A DNA stretch of 64,000 bases from Rhizodiscina lignyota (lineage: Eukaryota > Ascomycota > Dothideomycetes > Aulographales > Rhizodiscinaceae): positions 310,001 to 374,000 of the forward strand of contig ML978137.1 of NCBI GenBank assembly GCA_010015805.1, read 5' to 3'. The position numbers were made by a program, and so were the translations under genes. Under the pieces are notes generated by a model. That model did no database searches. It was not told where the DNA came from and saw only the letters and a list, made by a program, of their open reading frames with translations. Below are positions 13,875 to 24,729 of the stretch, piece by piece; positions within the stretch are counted from its first letter, which is position 1, and every line of letters starts with the position of its first letter.

Positions 13875-16515
13875 ATGACTTCCTTCGCCGTCTTTCCTCC
13901 CACCATGCCTCCCCACGACTTCGACCTGTTCAGCACGTCGGGCGACAACTACCCTAACGACATGATGGCGACTACTCAAGCATTCGCCATGCCAAATTCT
14001 TTCTTCGAAAACCCATTCGCTGCCGCCATTTCTACTCTCGACTCATCCGCATCCATCTACGCGCCGCAAATGCCTCGCCCTGTCGACTTCATCCCCACCT
14101 CTCACGCAATGAAGCACAACTATACAAGGGACGTTACTCCTCCACCCGTATCACAATCCTACGAGAGCATACAACCACACCAGCAAGTCTCGACATCATC
14201 AGAGTCGAACAACTCAGTCCAGAGCTCATCATCCTCCACTCTTGCATCACCATCATTACGCGCCCAACAGCAGGTCCAGGCTCAGTATCAGCAGTCATGG
14301 GGACTGGGCCTTCCTCAGGGCGTTGTCCCACATGAGGGTTTCGTCAACTCGGCTTTCGAGCAGGATCTCGATAAGCAGCAGCCCGGTTGTGTGGGTGAGT
14401 CTTCATCAGTTTCTTCGTCACCGCAAAACACTCTTCTTTCTGCGCACTCTCCTCTCTCAGCAACGTCAGTCATTCAGCCTTTTGATCTCAATTTTGCCTG
14501 GGCTGGATCCTCGTACAACGCTGGAAGCGGGGAGAGCGGGTCTCAATTGAGTACTCCAAGGGCAATTCCAAGCCAGCCAGCCGCTGGCAGCCCTGCTTCT
14601 GGCGTTGAGGAGAGTGTCGCAAGATTCAAGAGTCCTAGCCCATCTTCATTCACATCGCCGTCGCAATCGCGAGTAGGCAATTTTTCTGCCGCTCGCCGCA
14701 ATTCCCTCTTGTCGAATCAAGTCTGGCCCACAACAACCACTCCGGAGTCACAGTCTCTCGTAACGTCACCAGAGTCATTCGTATCGTCATCTTTCTTCAA
14801 TCAAAGTAGTGGTCGTTTCATTCCTCCACTCGATTCTTATTGTTGGTTTCCATTTGCTACTACCAGTTCGGTTTTGGCTTTCGCATCATTGGTTGAAGAG
14901 CTTTCACTGACTTGATGATTGAGCAGACCCCTCTCTTATCAATCCCTTTGGTTCTCCTAGCCTCTACTCTTCCGCTACCTTCAACGCCCTTGGTGCAACA
15001 CACTCTCCTCGGCCTGTAGTTGATCATCCGCCATCACCCGCACCTTCTAATGCTTCGACCCGCAGCCATACCCAAAATTTCGCCGACTCGCGAAGATTCA
15101 AACATTCTGGAAGTCAATCGCCATATCTCCACAATTATGCCCACCAGCCGTATCCTCCTCAGCAGTACCCTGGACAGAGGAGGGCATCACAAGCCTCCAT
15201 CCATTCCCGACACTCAAACTCCAGCCCACGAAGCGGTAGTTTCGAGTTGGACGATGAGAGTGTCCAGCGTGGACTCTGCCCGATTCCGGACTGCGGCCGC
15301 GTCTTCAAGGACCTCAAAGCGCACATGCTGACCCACCAAAACGAGCGCCCTGAAAAGTGCCCAATCGTCACGTGCGAGTACCACGTGAAGGGCTTTGCCA
15401 GGAAGTACGACAAAAACCGACATACCCTTACGCATTACAAGGGTACGATGGTTTGTGGCTTCTGCCCCGGTAGCGGCTCTGCGGCCGAGAAGAGCTTCAA
15501 CCGCGCCGATGTGTTCAAGAGGCATCTCACCTCAGTCCATGGGGTCGAACAAACGCCGCCGAACAGCAGGAAGAAGTCACCGTCATCCTCCAAAAAGGGA
15601 TTCAGCGCAGTGGACAGCAAGCCAGGCACTTGCTCCACGTGCGGCGTCACCTTCACCAACGTGCAGGAGTTCTACGAGCACTTGGACGACTGCGTCATGC
15701 GCGTTGTCCAACAGACCGATCCGTGCGAGGCGATCAACCAGAAGAACCTGGGGTCTGTCCAGGACGACGCGCAGGTGCAGGAGACGCTCGACCGGCACAG
15801 TCTTCCGGCACAGGCCGACTACAGTGCAACGGACAACTACGAGGATGCCGACGAGGACGACGATTCAGAGGAGCAGGCCGACAACGACGACGCCAACGAC
15901 GAGACGTACGGCTCTCGCAACCCGCGTGCGGGTAAAGGCGCCATCAAGAGCCGCAAGACCGCGACGCAGGGTGCGAATGGCAATTCCAGTTGACAATTAA
16001 CACATCCCCGGGGTGTCGGCGCTTCGCAGCACACCGGGGGTGGCATCACCAAATCTTCCTCGAGAGTGGCCTCGGGTGTGCGAGGCTCCTCCACAGCAGA
16101 CAACATCCGCCGCGGCCTGACGTACAGCAAGGGCGGCGTACCACTATCGCAGCCCATGTCTGGCCGCAAGAAGCGCAAGCACTATCCAGCCAGCTGGGGC
16201 TGCGCGACCGACAAGATGCGCATGAAGAAGCGCGTGCTCTGTGTCTACGACGGCCCGCGCCGTCTGTGGAAGGACGACATGATGCTCGACAGCGAGTTCG
16301 AGGTCCGCCTTCCCATGGTCAACCCGCATGACCCAACGGCCCGCAGCTACGTGACAGACCTTGACGTGCAGACACTTCGACGCGCGGAGGCCCTTCATGG
16401 CACCACGGAAGAGGACAGGGGAGAGTGGATCCCCGACAACATCTTGCCTGCTGACGGCGACTTTGTCGACGGCGGCATGCCCGCTGTCAGCGTCGCCCCA
16501 GCCGTGCTTGTTTGA
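13875..16515 (+). CDS. C2H2 zinc-finger transcription factor with conserved C-terminal block
   Basis: Exon 1 starts at the ATG 13875 and encodes a Ser/Gln/Pro-rich, probably activating, N-terminal half. An intron ends at the CAG at 14926 (branch CTGAC near 14908); the donor is GTTGGT at 14842 or GTCGTT at 14812, both in phase. The next exon carries tightly spaced fingers: CPIPDCGRVFKDLKAHMLTH, a second starting CPIVTCEYHV and ending HTLTH, a third running from CGFC to HLTSVH, and a degenerate fourth (CSTCGVTF...). An acidic tract follows, then a TGA at 15991-15993. The same frame stays open from 15994 to 16515 and encodes a basic segment (SGRKKRKHYP) and VLCVYDGPRRLWKDDMML, which I believe is a conserved C-terminal part of this fungal family. 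No well-formed intron joins the two in frame. The product is a nuclear DNA-binding regulator; its target genes are unknown. Confidence 0.8.
15991..15999 (+). promoter_or_regulatory. Candidate stop-codon readthrough site TGA-CAA-TTA
   Basis: The in-frame stop of the transcription factor is followed directly by CAA-TTA, which fits the CAR-YYA rule for efficient readthrough first known from tobamoviruses. The downstream frame is open for 174 codons and encodes what looks like the rest of the protein. Splicing around the stop is the main alternative. Confidence 0.45.
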
Positions 16516-17277
16516 TGAGACTGATTGTGCGAATGAGCCTGATGGCACTGTACTTTTAATTGTACCCTTCTTGTTTCTTCTTTTCAAAGCTTTGGCGGGA
16601 CCACTTTTGGCTTTTTCGAGCAGTTTTTGAGGACTGGGCCAGCCTCCTTTTTTTTTTTTCCTTCTTCTCTCTTTTATAATCTTCGATTCCAACGGAACAC
16701 TGCGATGAAAACCCTTCACAAAAAACTTTTCTTTTCTTTTTCTTCTATGGGAGGACGACAAATCATGAGTGGGATGACGGGACACTATTGAAAGGCTCTG
16801 ACGTCTAGCCTTCGATGCAGGCTTGCACAGCCTTGGGAATTACTAGCTGGAACGGCTATTGGAACTTTTGGGTCTCTTTGCTGAGCACTTTGAGCGAAAT
16901 GCCTTTGTACCCTAGCGAAAAGTCAAATGAATTTGATTTTTAATGCCTATTGTCCACGGTTACATTTTGTCGATGCATGTGAGAATCTAGCACAGCACAT
17001 TCCTGAGGGCTTCTGCTGTCTAAGACACGACACCCATTCCATCAACACGCAAAATGGTGTGGACGTGGAAGGGCGCCTGCTCGCAAGTTCGCTGTATCAC
17101 GTTCCTCGTCCACACTCAACCCAACGTGGAAGTTTCGAAGATACGAGAGTGCAATTGATCTAAACATATTATTCGCATTCGTATCTCGTCATAGTAACAC
17201 TTCAACTCCAGCGCTTGATGCCTCAGAGACAACTGCAGAACATATCGTTGAGAAAAAAAATGTCAAGTAACTTTTCT
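16516..17277. other. Convergent intergenic region
   Basis: This holds the 3' ends of the C2H2 factor and HAS1. A 12-T run lies at 16648-16659, followed by pyrimidine-rich sequence. I see no gene. Confidence 0.6.
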
Positions 17278-19181
17278 TCACCTCCGCTTGAATCTCTTCG
17301 CCTGGTGCGGTTGACTCCCATATGCTCGTCTGCCCTCGTGCTTCTTATCCCTCGCCATGCTGGCGCCGAGCGTGATATCCACCCTCGGGGGCGTCGGGAA
17401 GCCGAAAGACTTCGCTACCTTCACCAGATCAAGCTTATGCACGTCAAACACCGATCGGAGACTATGTGATGCATACGCCTGCAGATACGACCTGTATCCA
17501 TCTTTCGCCGACTGTGACCAATCAGTACGCTTCCTTAGATCAGGAGATGATGGGGAGCACAAACCTTGTTCAGATAGTAGTTCTGGCCAATCAACTTTTC
17601 CAGCTGGCTCTGGATGTTCAGGATCTTCTTGGCCGGTAGCTCAAACTCCACTAGTGGGACTCTTGCCTCTTTCAGGTGCTTCAGGAATCCGACCTCCGAG
17701 GGCTGGAGAAACATCAGGCTCCTCCCCTTGCCGCTGGCACCTCTAGCGGTACGACCAACACGGTGGATGTAGTCGCGAGGATCATCAGGAGGGTCAAATT
17801 GGACGATCCAGTCCACAGCTGGTATGTCCAAGCCTCGTGCCGCAACGTCGGTGCATATGAGGACGCCAGTTTTCGCGTTGCAAAACTCGAAGAATGTGTT
17901 TGTGCGCTTCTGCTGCTTCTGCTTGCCGTGGAGGTCGAGTACGGGAAGGTCGATGTAGTTCAGCAGCTCAGAGTAGTACTTGACGCAGTTGCAACTGCTG
18001 AAGAAGACAATGATCTTCTTCTTCGCATTGCGCTTGAGGAAAGAGAAGAGAAGGCGGAAGCGCATGTCCGATTCGCATACGACGTAGCCTTGCTCGAGCC
18101 CTTCCACCGTGCTGTGCTCCTTGCGGTAATCGACATTGATGTAGAGGGGACCTGGACGAAGCGAGATTCGAGCGAGATCCTCGACTTTGGTCGTTTGTGT
18201 TGCCGAGAAGAGCATTGTCTGCCGCTCGTCCTTTGGCAGGACCTTGATGATTTGGCGCATTTCGTCCTCGAACCCAACCTCGAGGATCCTATCTGCTTCA
18301 TCGATGACCAAAGCCCTTAGATTCTTGAAGACAAAGCCTTGGGTATTCTGCAGATGATCCAGCAGTCGTCCAGGCGTGGCAACGAGCAAATTCACGCCCT
18401 TTGCCAGCTTCTCCGCCTCGGCTCTCCTGTTTGCACCACCGATGACAATACCGAACGTCTGGCTGTGGTGTTCCATGAGCTCTCTCGCCACGCCAAAAAT
18501 CTGGAGGGCAAGTTCGCGAGTGGGAGACACGATGATCACGCCAGTGCCGTTTCTTGGTTTGAAGCGAAGCGCACTCAGCATCTCCACTGCTGGGATGAGG
18601 AAAGCCAGCGTCTTTCCTGAGCCAGTCTTCGCAGCTCCCAAGACGTCTCTGCCCGCCAAAAGAGGTGGGATGCCTCTGCGTTGGATTTCGGTCATGTTCT
18701 CGAAGCCCATTCCTTGTATTGCCTTCATCGTCTTCTCTGAGAGTTGGAGGTCGGTGAATTTCTCGGGCTCCGTGTCCGTAGCAGGCAACGAGACACCACT
18801 CATTGAAGGAAGGTCCGCTGCGGCCGTAGTCTCCCCATTTGCTTCTCCTGCTTCGTCTTCAGCATCACCATCTTGTTCTGCCTCGTCAACTGAGGCATCC
18901 TCCTCTGCGCCAGCTTTTGCGGCAATCTCCCGCAGTTGTTTATTTAGCTCCTCCTCCCCCGCGATGTCTTCCTCATGATCGCTCGCGGTTCCTTGTTCTG
19001 GTACCTCGACTTCGGGCTCTGGAGAGTGCTCTCTCTTCGACTTCTTCGATGCTTTCACCGTTACGCCATTGCCTGTCAAGGCAACAGTGGATTCGACAGT
19101 CTCGGCCTGTTTGGGTATATTTTCATGCACGCGGCCATGCTTTCGCTTTCGCTTCTTATTTTCACGCTCAATGCTCGTCAT
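17278..19181 (-). CDS. HAS1: DEAD-box ATP-dependent RNA helicase HAS1
   Basis: Two exons, 17565-19181 and 17278-17511, are joined across a 53-nt intron (donor GTTTGT, acceptor CACAG) to give 616 residues. All helicase signatures are visible: Q motif around residue 165, AAKTGSGKT (183-191), PTREL (220-224), TPGR (269-272), DEAD (294-297), SAT (326-328), then [11 protein letters not shown] and HRVGRTAR. The Lys/Arg- and acid-rich N-terminus (about 140 residues) and basic C-terminus ending KRFKRR fit a nucleolar Has1-type helicase. The family works in both small- and large-subunit ribosome assembly by remodelling snoRNA-pre-rRNA contacts. The ATG at 19181 was preferred to upstream in-frame codons because the protein family begins at this point. 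It is transcribed away from the HET gene. Confidence 0.96.
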
Positions 19182-19616
19182 GGTGACAGGAAAGGTTGGT
19201 GCGTTTGAATTTTGAGCGCGGGAAACTTTTTTAGATGGGCAAAGTTGCGAAATCTTGGCGCTGCTCAACGGGCCGACTGGGAAAACTTCGGGGCTACCGT
19301 AAAAATCGGACCTACAAGTACTGCGCTGACAGCGGCCGCGAACTATGTAAGGGAATAAGTGGGCCAGTTTCCATAAGACCAATGAGAGAGAGCAAAAGTT
19401 TGTGTGCATCTACATATGTACCGCAGAATCCCAATTTGGAAAAGCGTACATTTCGCCCAGTACCTGCCGAAAAGGTCACAGGAGGGCATGACTAAAGCTC
19501 TCAAAACTCAACTGATTCACAAGTGCTTAGCCCAACATCTCCTAAAGGCTAAAGCAGAGTCGAAATCCCATGGTCCCGTTTCATCGTGATGATGTGAAAG
19601 ACCTCGTGGAGCTAGA
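19182..19616. promoter_or_regulatory. Divergent spacer between HAS1 and HET gene
   Basis: This spacer serves both upstream regions. It contains one copy of a 50-bp dispersed sequence (19417-19466) whose inverted partner lies at 31985-32034. No further gene is visible. Confidence 0.5.
19417..19466 (+). repeat. 50-bp dispersed repeat, copy 1
   Basis: It matches the reverse complement of 31985-32034 at 47 of 50 positions. Similarity stops sharply at both ends, and no terminal inverted repeats, target-site duplications or coding remnant are evident. Confidence 0.85.
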
Positions 19617-21633
19617 ATGCTATGTTCGATCTGTAACTCACTGCAACAGCCATTGACTGAAAAGGGGGAGGAGCAAGCTGTGCGCCAGAAAGAGAATCTC
19701 GCCTGGGACGACCTTGAAAGGTCTTCCGAGACCTGCTACTGCTGCAAGGTCTTCCTCGAAGGATGCGCTCGATGCATGGAACAACATGACATACGTATTT
19801 CTGATGTTAAAGCCTTTGACATCAGCCTTGCCTTTAGCTACACGCCTTATCCGAAGAGCGAACTGGAGAAAGACCGTTGGAAAAATATTACCTTTGAATT
19901 AGAAAAATGACCGTTCGTTTTCTGTTGAAACATTTACATTGGAAGGTTAGTGCTTCACAATTAACAAACCTATTCTTGTGCGCTAATGAATTGCGGTTGC
20001 AGACGAGGACTGGCCACGTCCGGAGTCTTGGGTTGATTTTCCTACCGGTATTCGAACTTCTGCCGAGACAGGTTCTGCACAAGCTTTTGGAAAAGTATTG
20101 GAGTGGTTAACGGAATGCGAACAAGAGCACGAAGACTGCCGTCAGCGCTCTGAACTTAGACTGCCCACTCGAGTTCTCGATGTCGGTCTGGACGATGGGA
20201 TTATCAGACTACATGAGAGCAGCGATGAATCCGGAAAATATACTGCCTTAAGTCATTGTTGGGGGTCGATTCAAATCTTGACGACAACTAAAGAGACTCT
20301 CGATGACCGCAAGGAAGGCATTCCCTCAGAACACCTTTCGAAGACATTCTCCGAAGCTATTGAGATTACGCGAAGATTAGGGATCAAGTACATCTGGATC
20401 GACTCCCTCTGCATAATTCAGGACGACAAGGCGGACTGGCTTAATGAAGCATCGAAGATGGCTGATGTCTATCGAAATGCCTACCTCACGATTGCCGCGA
20501 CGCGGTCTGCGGGCGGCGATGGCGGCTTATTTACGTCCACCCCCGATCTCGAAGTATCAGGAAGCACGCCGACTGACGAGGGATACCGTATTATTTTCCG
20601 AGAACAAATTAAACACGTTCGCATGCACGAGAGCGATGACGACAGATGCCCGCTCTTCTGCCGCGGTTGGTGCTACCAAGAGCGACTTCTGTCTACCCGG
20701 GTTCTGCATTTCGGTCCGCAGGAATTGTTTTTCGAGTGCCTCACTGAGTCGCAATGTGAATGCGGAGGAATATACGGGCATGAAATTGCTCTGCCAAGAC
20801 AAAAACTCGCTTATGCCAAAGCCCTCTATTGCTCGAATATGTATTACGTGGCCAAGGTATGGCGGACAATGGTTTTGGAGTATTGCGATCTCAGCTTCAC
20901 TTTCAAGAATGACAAGCTACCTGCACTGGGAAGCGCTGCAAGACAAGTAGCCGATAAGCGCAAATCGAGATATCTTGCCGGTCTCTGGGAAGATTCAATT
21001 ATTAAGGATCTGTTTTGGGAAGGCTTTGGCTGGACAAAGAAGCGATATTCACCATGGAGAGCTCCAACTTGGTCCTGGGCTAGCATCGAAGGCTTAGTAT
21101 ACTACAAAGATGCTCCACTGACATGGTCTAGCACTGAATCTTCTGAAGGTAGGTCTGAGCACGACCTAATACCCAGTAGTCAGATGGTATCGTGCGAGAT
21201 CACGCCAGCTGGAGCGGACGAATTCGGCGAGCTCCAAAGCGCCGTTTTGACACTTTCTGGCGACTGTTTCGACGCTTTGTTGACCTATGATCCTAGAGCA
21301 GCAGCTGAGTCTTATTATTCTGCACCCGCCAAGAAGATCACATTTTGGCTCACCCGGGAGGACACAGCGCCGTTCGAAATGATGCCCGACTACAACCTTG
21401 CGAGCGACGATACACATTACGCCGTCTCCGCCACAGAGGTCGTGTGCATTCGCTTGAGCAGATCGAAAGGCGTATATGTTTCTCAGCAGAAACCAATAGT
21501 CCATCGCTATCTAGTGCTTCGTCTGAGCAAGTCGCAACAAGGACACTATGAGCGAATCGGATCCATTGAGATTGATAAGCAGCAAACTCTCGATGAAAAG
21601 TGTTTGACGCGCAGAAGCGTTTCAATTATCTAG
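19617..21633 (+). CDS. HET-domain protein (heterokaryon incompatibility family)
   Basis: The N-terminal part (19617 onward: MLCSICNSLQQ, then a Cys-rich CCKVFLEGC segment) and a 57-nt intron (19946-20002, GTTAGT donor, acceptor GTTGCAG) lead into a long final exon ending at 21633. That exon has the HET core: LPTRVLDVG, YTALSHCWG, GIKYIWIDSLCIIQDD with ADVYRNAYLTIAA, and CRGWCYQERLLSTRVLHF. Such proteins trigger cell death after fusion with an incompatible partner, often with a separate recognition partner; no NACHT or repeat domain is attached here. The reading frame of the first part does not run into the frame that the last exon needs: somewhere in 19880-19945 they change register, and I see no well-formed intron there. 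The gene may be inactive, misassembled, or spliced unusually. Confidence 0.75.
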
Positions 21634-21734
21634 ATCAATGGAGAAGGGAAGTGTACGACAGATCGCGTATAGGAGAACTAAATGCCATTCATATGAATCG
21701 TGAACGCATCTTGTACAATGCGTCTGCCTTGCGC

Positions 21735-23648
21735 TCAAACCTTCTCTCCAGCCACCTCCTCCACACGCTCTACCCTCATAATGTTCGATTTCTCTTCAAT
21801 GACATCCAGATTGACGTCCGCCACCTCCGCTTTCTCACCGTCAAAGATTTTTGCAATTTCCTCCAGCGTCGGACCGCGTGTCTCCACGAACAGGAAGTAG
21901 ACAAACAGGCATTCAAACGCAAGCCATCCCTATCGCGGAGCGGGTTAGCGCCTCTATTTAGAAGCCATCGACCAATTGACTACTTACGCAATAAATCGAG
22001 TAGAACCTCCATCGAGGCTTCAAATTACTCAATCCAATGGGGTTGATGTATTGGTTGAACACAAGGGCGGCTTGTACGAAGAAGTTCATCAACATCAGAC
22101 CCTTTGCGCGGATCTTGTATGGCAAGATCTCGACTGTGTATGCGATGAGGAGACCGGACCATGCGATGTTGTAGAAGACGCCGTGTGCGAAGATGAAGAA
22201 GATGACTGCTTTTCCGGCGCCAAGATTGCCCTGAAGGTCGTAAACCGCAGAGCAAGCGGTCCACAAGATGAAGCAGACACACATCCCTGAAATGCTGTAT
22301 CAGTGAATTTGAATTGGTATCGGCAGCATGCATGCTAGGTATACGTACCGATGGTCGCTGTCAAAAACAATGGTCGTCTTCCGACTCTGTCAACAACGGA
22401 CGCTGCAATGAGACCGACGATCAACTAGAGTACGCTGTTAGTGCCGACCACGACTCCATTGCTTCAGCAGAATGCTCACAGAGAGAATTGTCTTGGATCC
22501 ATTAATCTCGAACTGTTCGTTTGTATTTGTGACACCGATACTGTCCATGACAAGAGCGAAGTAGTAGCTCGTGAGTCCATTTCCGCTCCATTGAGAAAAG
22601 AGGCCCAGTCCGATCAGGATAATCAGCCGATACCTGTTCCCCTTTGTTCGGAAGAAGTCCAAGAAGCTGCTTGATTTCTTTGCCTCATATTCAATGCGTA
22701 ATGTCTCCCGAATCTCGACGAACTCGAACTGTACGGTCGCATCGGTGATATCCCCATTAGCGTGGTACTTTGCGAGAGTTTTGAGAGCTTCGTCATCTCG
22801 ATCTTTGGCAAGCAGCCAACGTGGCGACTCGGGAATGATCCAGATGAACAAGAACAGCAAGAGCGAAGGCGCTGCCTGAACGATTGAAGGGATGCGCCAC
22901 GACCAGTCATTCTTGATGTTGAACGTGCCGAAGGTGAGCCAGGTGGCTACGATCGATCCGATGTCCCAAAGTTGGTTAAAGACGGTTGTGACACGACCAC
23001 GGTGTTGAGGATGACAGAGCTCAGTCAGAAGCAGTGGGGCGGAGTTCGAGGAGATGCTGTTGCCGAAACCGACGAAGAACCTCGCAGCGATGAACACTTG
23101 TAGCAAGTCAGTCTCAAACCCTGCTCCAGAAAATTGTGAAGGGCGTCATACTGGAGAAGTTTTGGGCAGCTCCTTGGACCGCGACGCCGACGAAGAGGAA
23201 CAAGCATCCAGTTATGATCGCCCATCGTCGGCCGAAGATGTCGGCGATGTACGGTCTGACATGTTGGTTAGCTACATAAGACTAAATGCATCAATGGACT
23301 GAAATCCTACGCGAATGGGAGACCAGCAAGACTACCAATGCTGTAAATTGAGCCAAACAGGCCAAGCAACGAGCCCTTTGGATGGTCGAAATAGTCTTGC
23401 CAAACTGGCAGGATTTGAAGGCCGTTAAGCATCGAGCTGTCGAACGTTAGATCCGGGAGAACCACAATGCAGAGAGTTCGGAAATGTTCATACCCATCGT
23501 AACCTGTAGTCGCCGATGCCAAACAAAGACACATAACCAGTGCATACAGCTTCCTCAATCCTGGGTCCTTATACCAAATGACATGACGAAGCTTAGGCGC
23601 CTCTGAGACGGCCACACTGCGCTCTGTCTGATGAAGTGCCCCGACCAT
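21735..23648 (-). CDS. MFS sugar (hexose/lactose-type) transporter
   Basis: Seven exons are separated by introns at 23437-23493, 23256-23310, 23097-23151, 22425-22479, 22287-22348 and 21930-21987 (55-62 nt, all with clear GT/AG ends). The joined CDS encodes 523 residues. Sugar-porter signatures are present: GYDGSMLNGLQ in the first helix region, IFGRRWA after helix 2, PESPRWLLAKDR before the central loop, VGRRPLF after helix 8, and VETRGPTLEEIAKIFDG near the C-terminus. It is a plasma-membrane proton/sugar symporter or facilitator. Lactose-permease-like relatives are the closest group I can suggest; the true substrate cannot be read from sequence. It converges with the HET gene, only about 100 bases separating their stop codons. 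Confidence 0.95.
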
Positions 23649-24729
23649 CTTGAGGAACGCTTTGAGAACTGTTCACAAGTCCACAGAAATTTTGAGGACA
23701 GAAACAAACGCAGAAAGTCAGACCGGAGAATGATAAGAAGGAATTCCTAGGACCCATGACTTATAACTCGTACGACATTCTGCCTGCAAAGCGGTATACT
23801 TACCGGCGAGCGGCTGTCTTTGGCATTCAATTGCCGATCAGTTCAAGGTCCATGATGTGGAGTAAGTCGTTCGGGAGTGATCCTCCAGCGTGGCATCAAT
23901 CTGGGGAATATCTGGGGACCAATTGCGGGTTGCTGTGAGGCTGGACAGGAAGCTTCACGCGCCATCTCATGCATTTACATTAGCCTAAGCACGGAGAAAT
24001 AAGCCTCTATACAGATGAGCAGTGAGGGAGTGGAACAAGGAGGCAGGAAAGGTACGTCCGCGGGCTTGGCAACCGGATAAATTGGCATTTGGATGCCCGG
24101 GGAGATCTCCTGTGGCGTGATGCTTGAGTAGCGGCGGAAGTGTGGACCCTTGTGGCTGTGCGCTAATCGAACTTCATCATTCCTCTATCCTTCCACCTAT
24201 GATCGATAACAGCATGAAGCAGATCCTATCCTGACGGTGATGAAGGGAAAGCTGCATTTGGTGAAGGCCAAAAGTGTAGATATGGACACTTACTACGGTA
24301 GAGAACTCCCTACTCCGTACGATATCTAGAAGACACATGAGAGAGAACGCCAGAGAGAAGCTTGAGCGGAGCGCTGATTTACGACTACTGGTGTTCATTT
24401 TGATCGTGGACCTAGTGTATAAACATACGCATCCGAAACGTATGTACTTTTGCAAGACTTCAAAGCCACCGAAGGCATCTGCCAACGATGAGTCTTGATA
24501 CGCCTTCGGGCGTATACGAGAAGCATGAAAGGAAAAGAGTATGAGAAATTGAATCGATCACCGCATCATCCACTTCGAAATGCTCATCATCCACTGTGAA
24601 ATCTCCGCAACAAAAATCCAAAATCCAGAACAACCAGGTCGAATAGTGGTGAGCAACTTCGGAAGTTGCTTGTCGAAGTTTGAAGGCCTGCACAGAACGA
24701 GCACCTTATCAGGCGAAGCAAGGTGGTGT
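23649..24729. other. Spacer upstream of the sugar transporter
   Basis: This contains the transporter promoter and the 3' flank of the zinc-knuckle gene. A hairpin with a TTCG loop (24498-24515) is listed separately. The short open frames here have no support. Confidence 0.5.
24498..24515. other. Perfect 7-bp hairpin with TTCG loop
   Basis: ATACGCC-TTCG-GGCGTAT is a fully paired stem closed by C-G around TTCG on the plus strand, an exceptionally stable RNA tetraloop if transcribed rightward. It lies about 215 bases beyond the stop of the minus-strand zinc-knuckle gene, whose transcript would show a CGAA loop instead. Confidence 0.5.

Noticed and set aside
15971-16029. A canonical-looking 59-nt intron in the C2H2 gene
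   Set aside because: Donor, TTAAC branch and CGCAG acceptor look good, but its removal puts the conserved C-terminal block out of frame, so it cannot be the normal join.
19876-20002. A longer intron to join the HET gene parts in frame
   Set aside because: It would remove a segment that reads as protein (FSVETFTLE), which looks like the normal pre-core part of the family, and the donor is weak.
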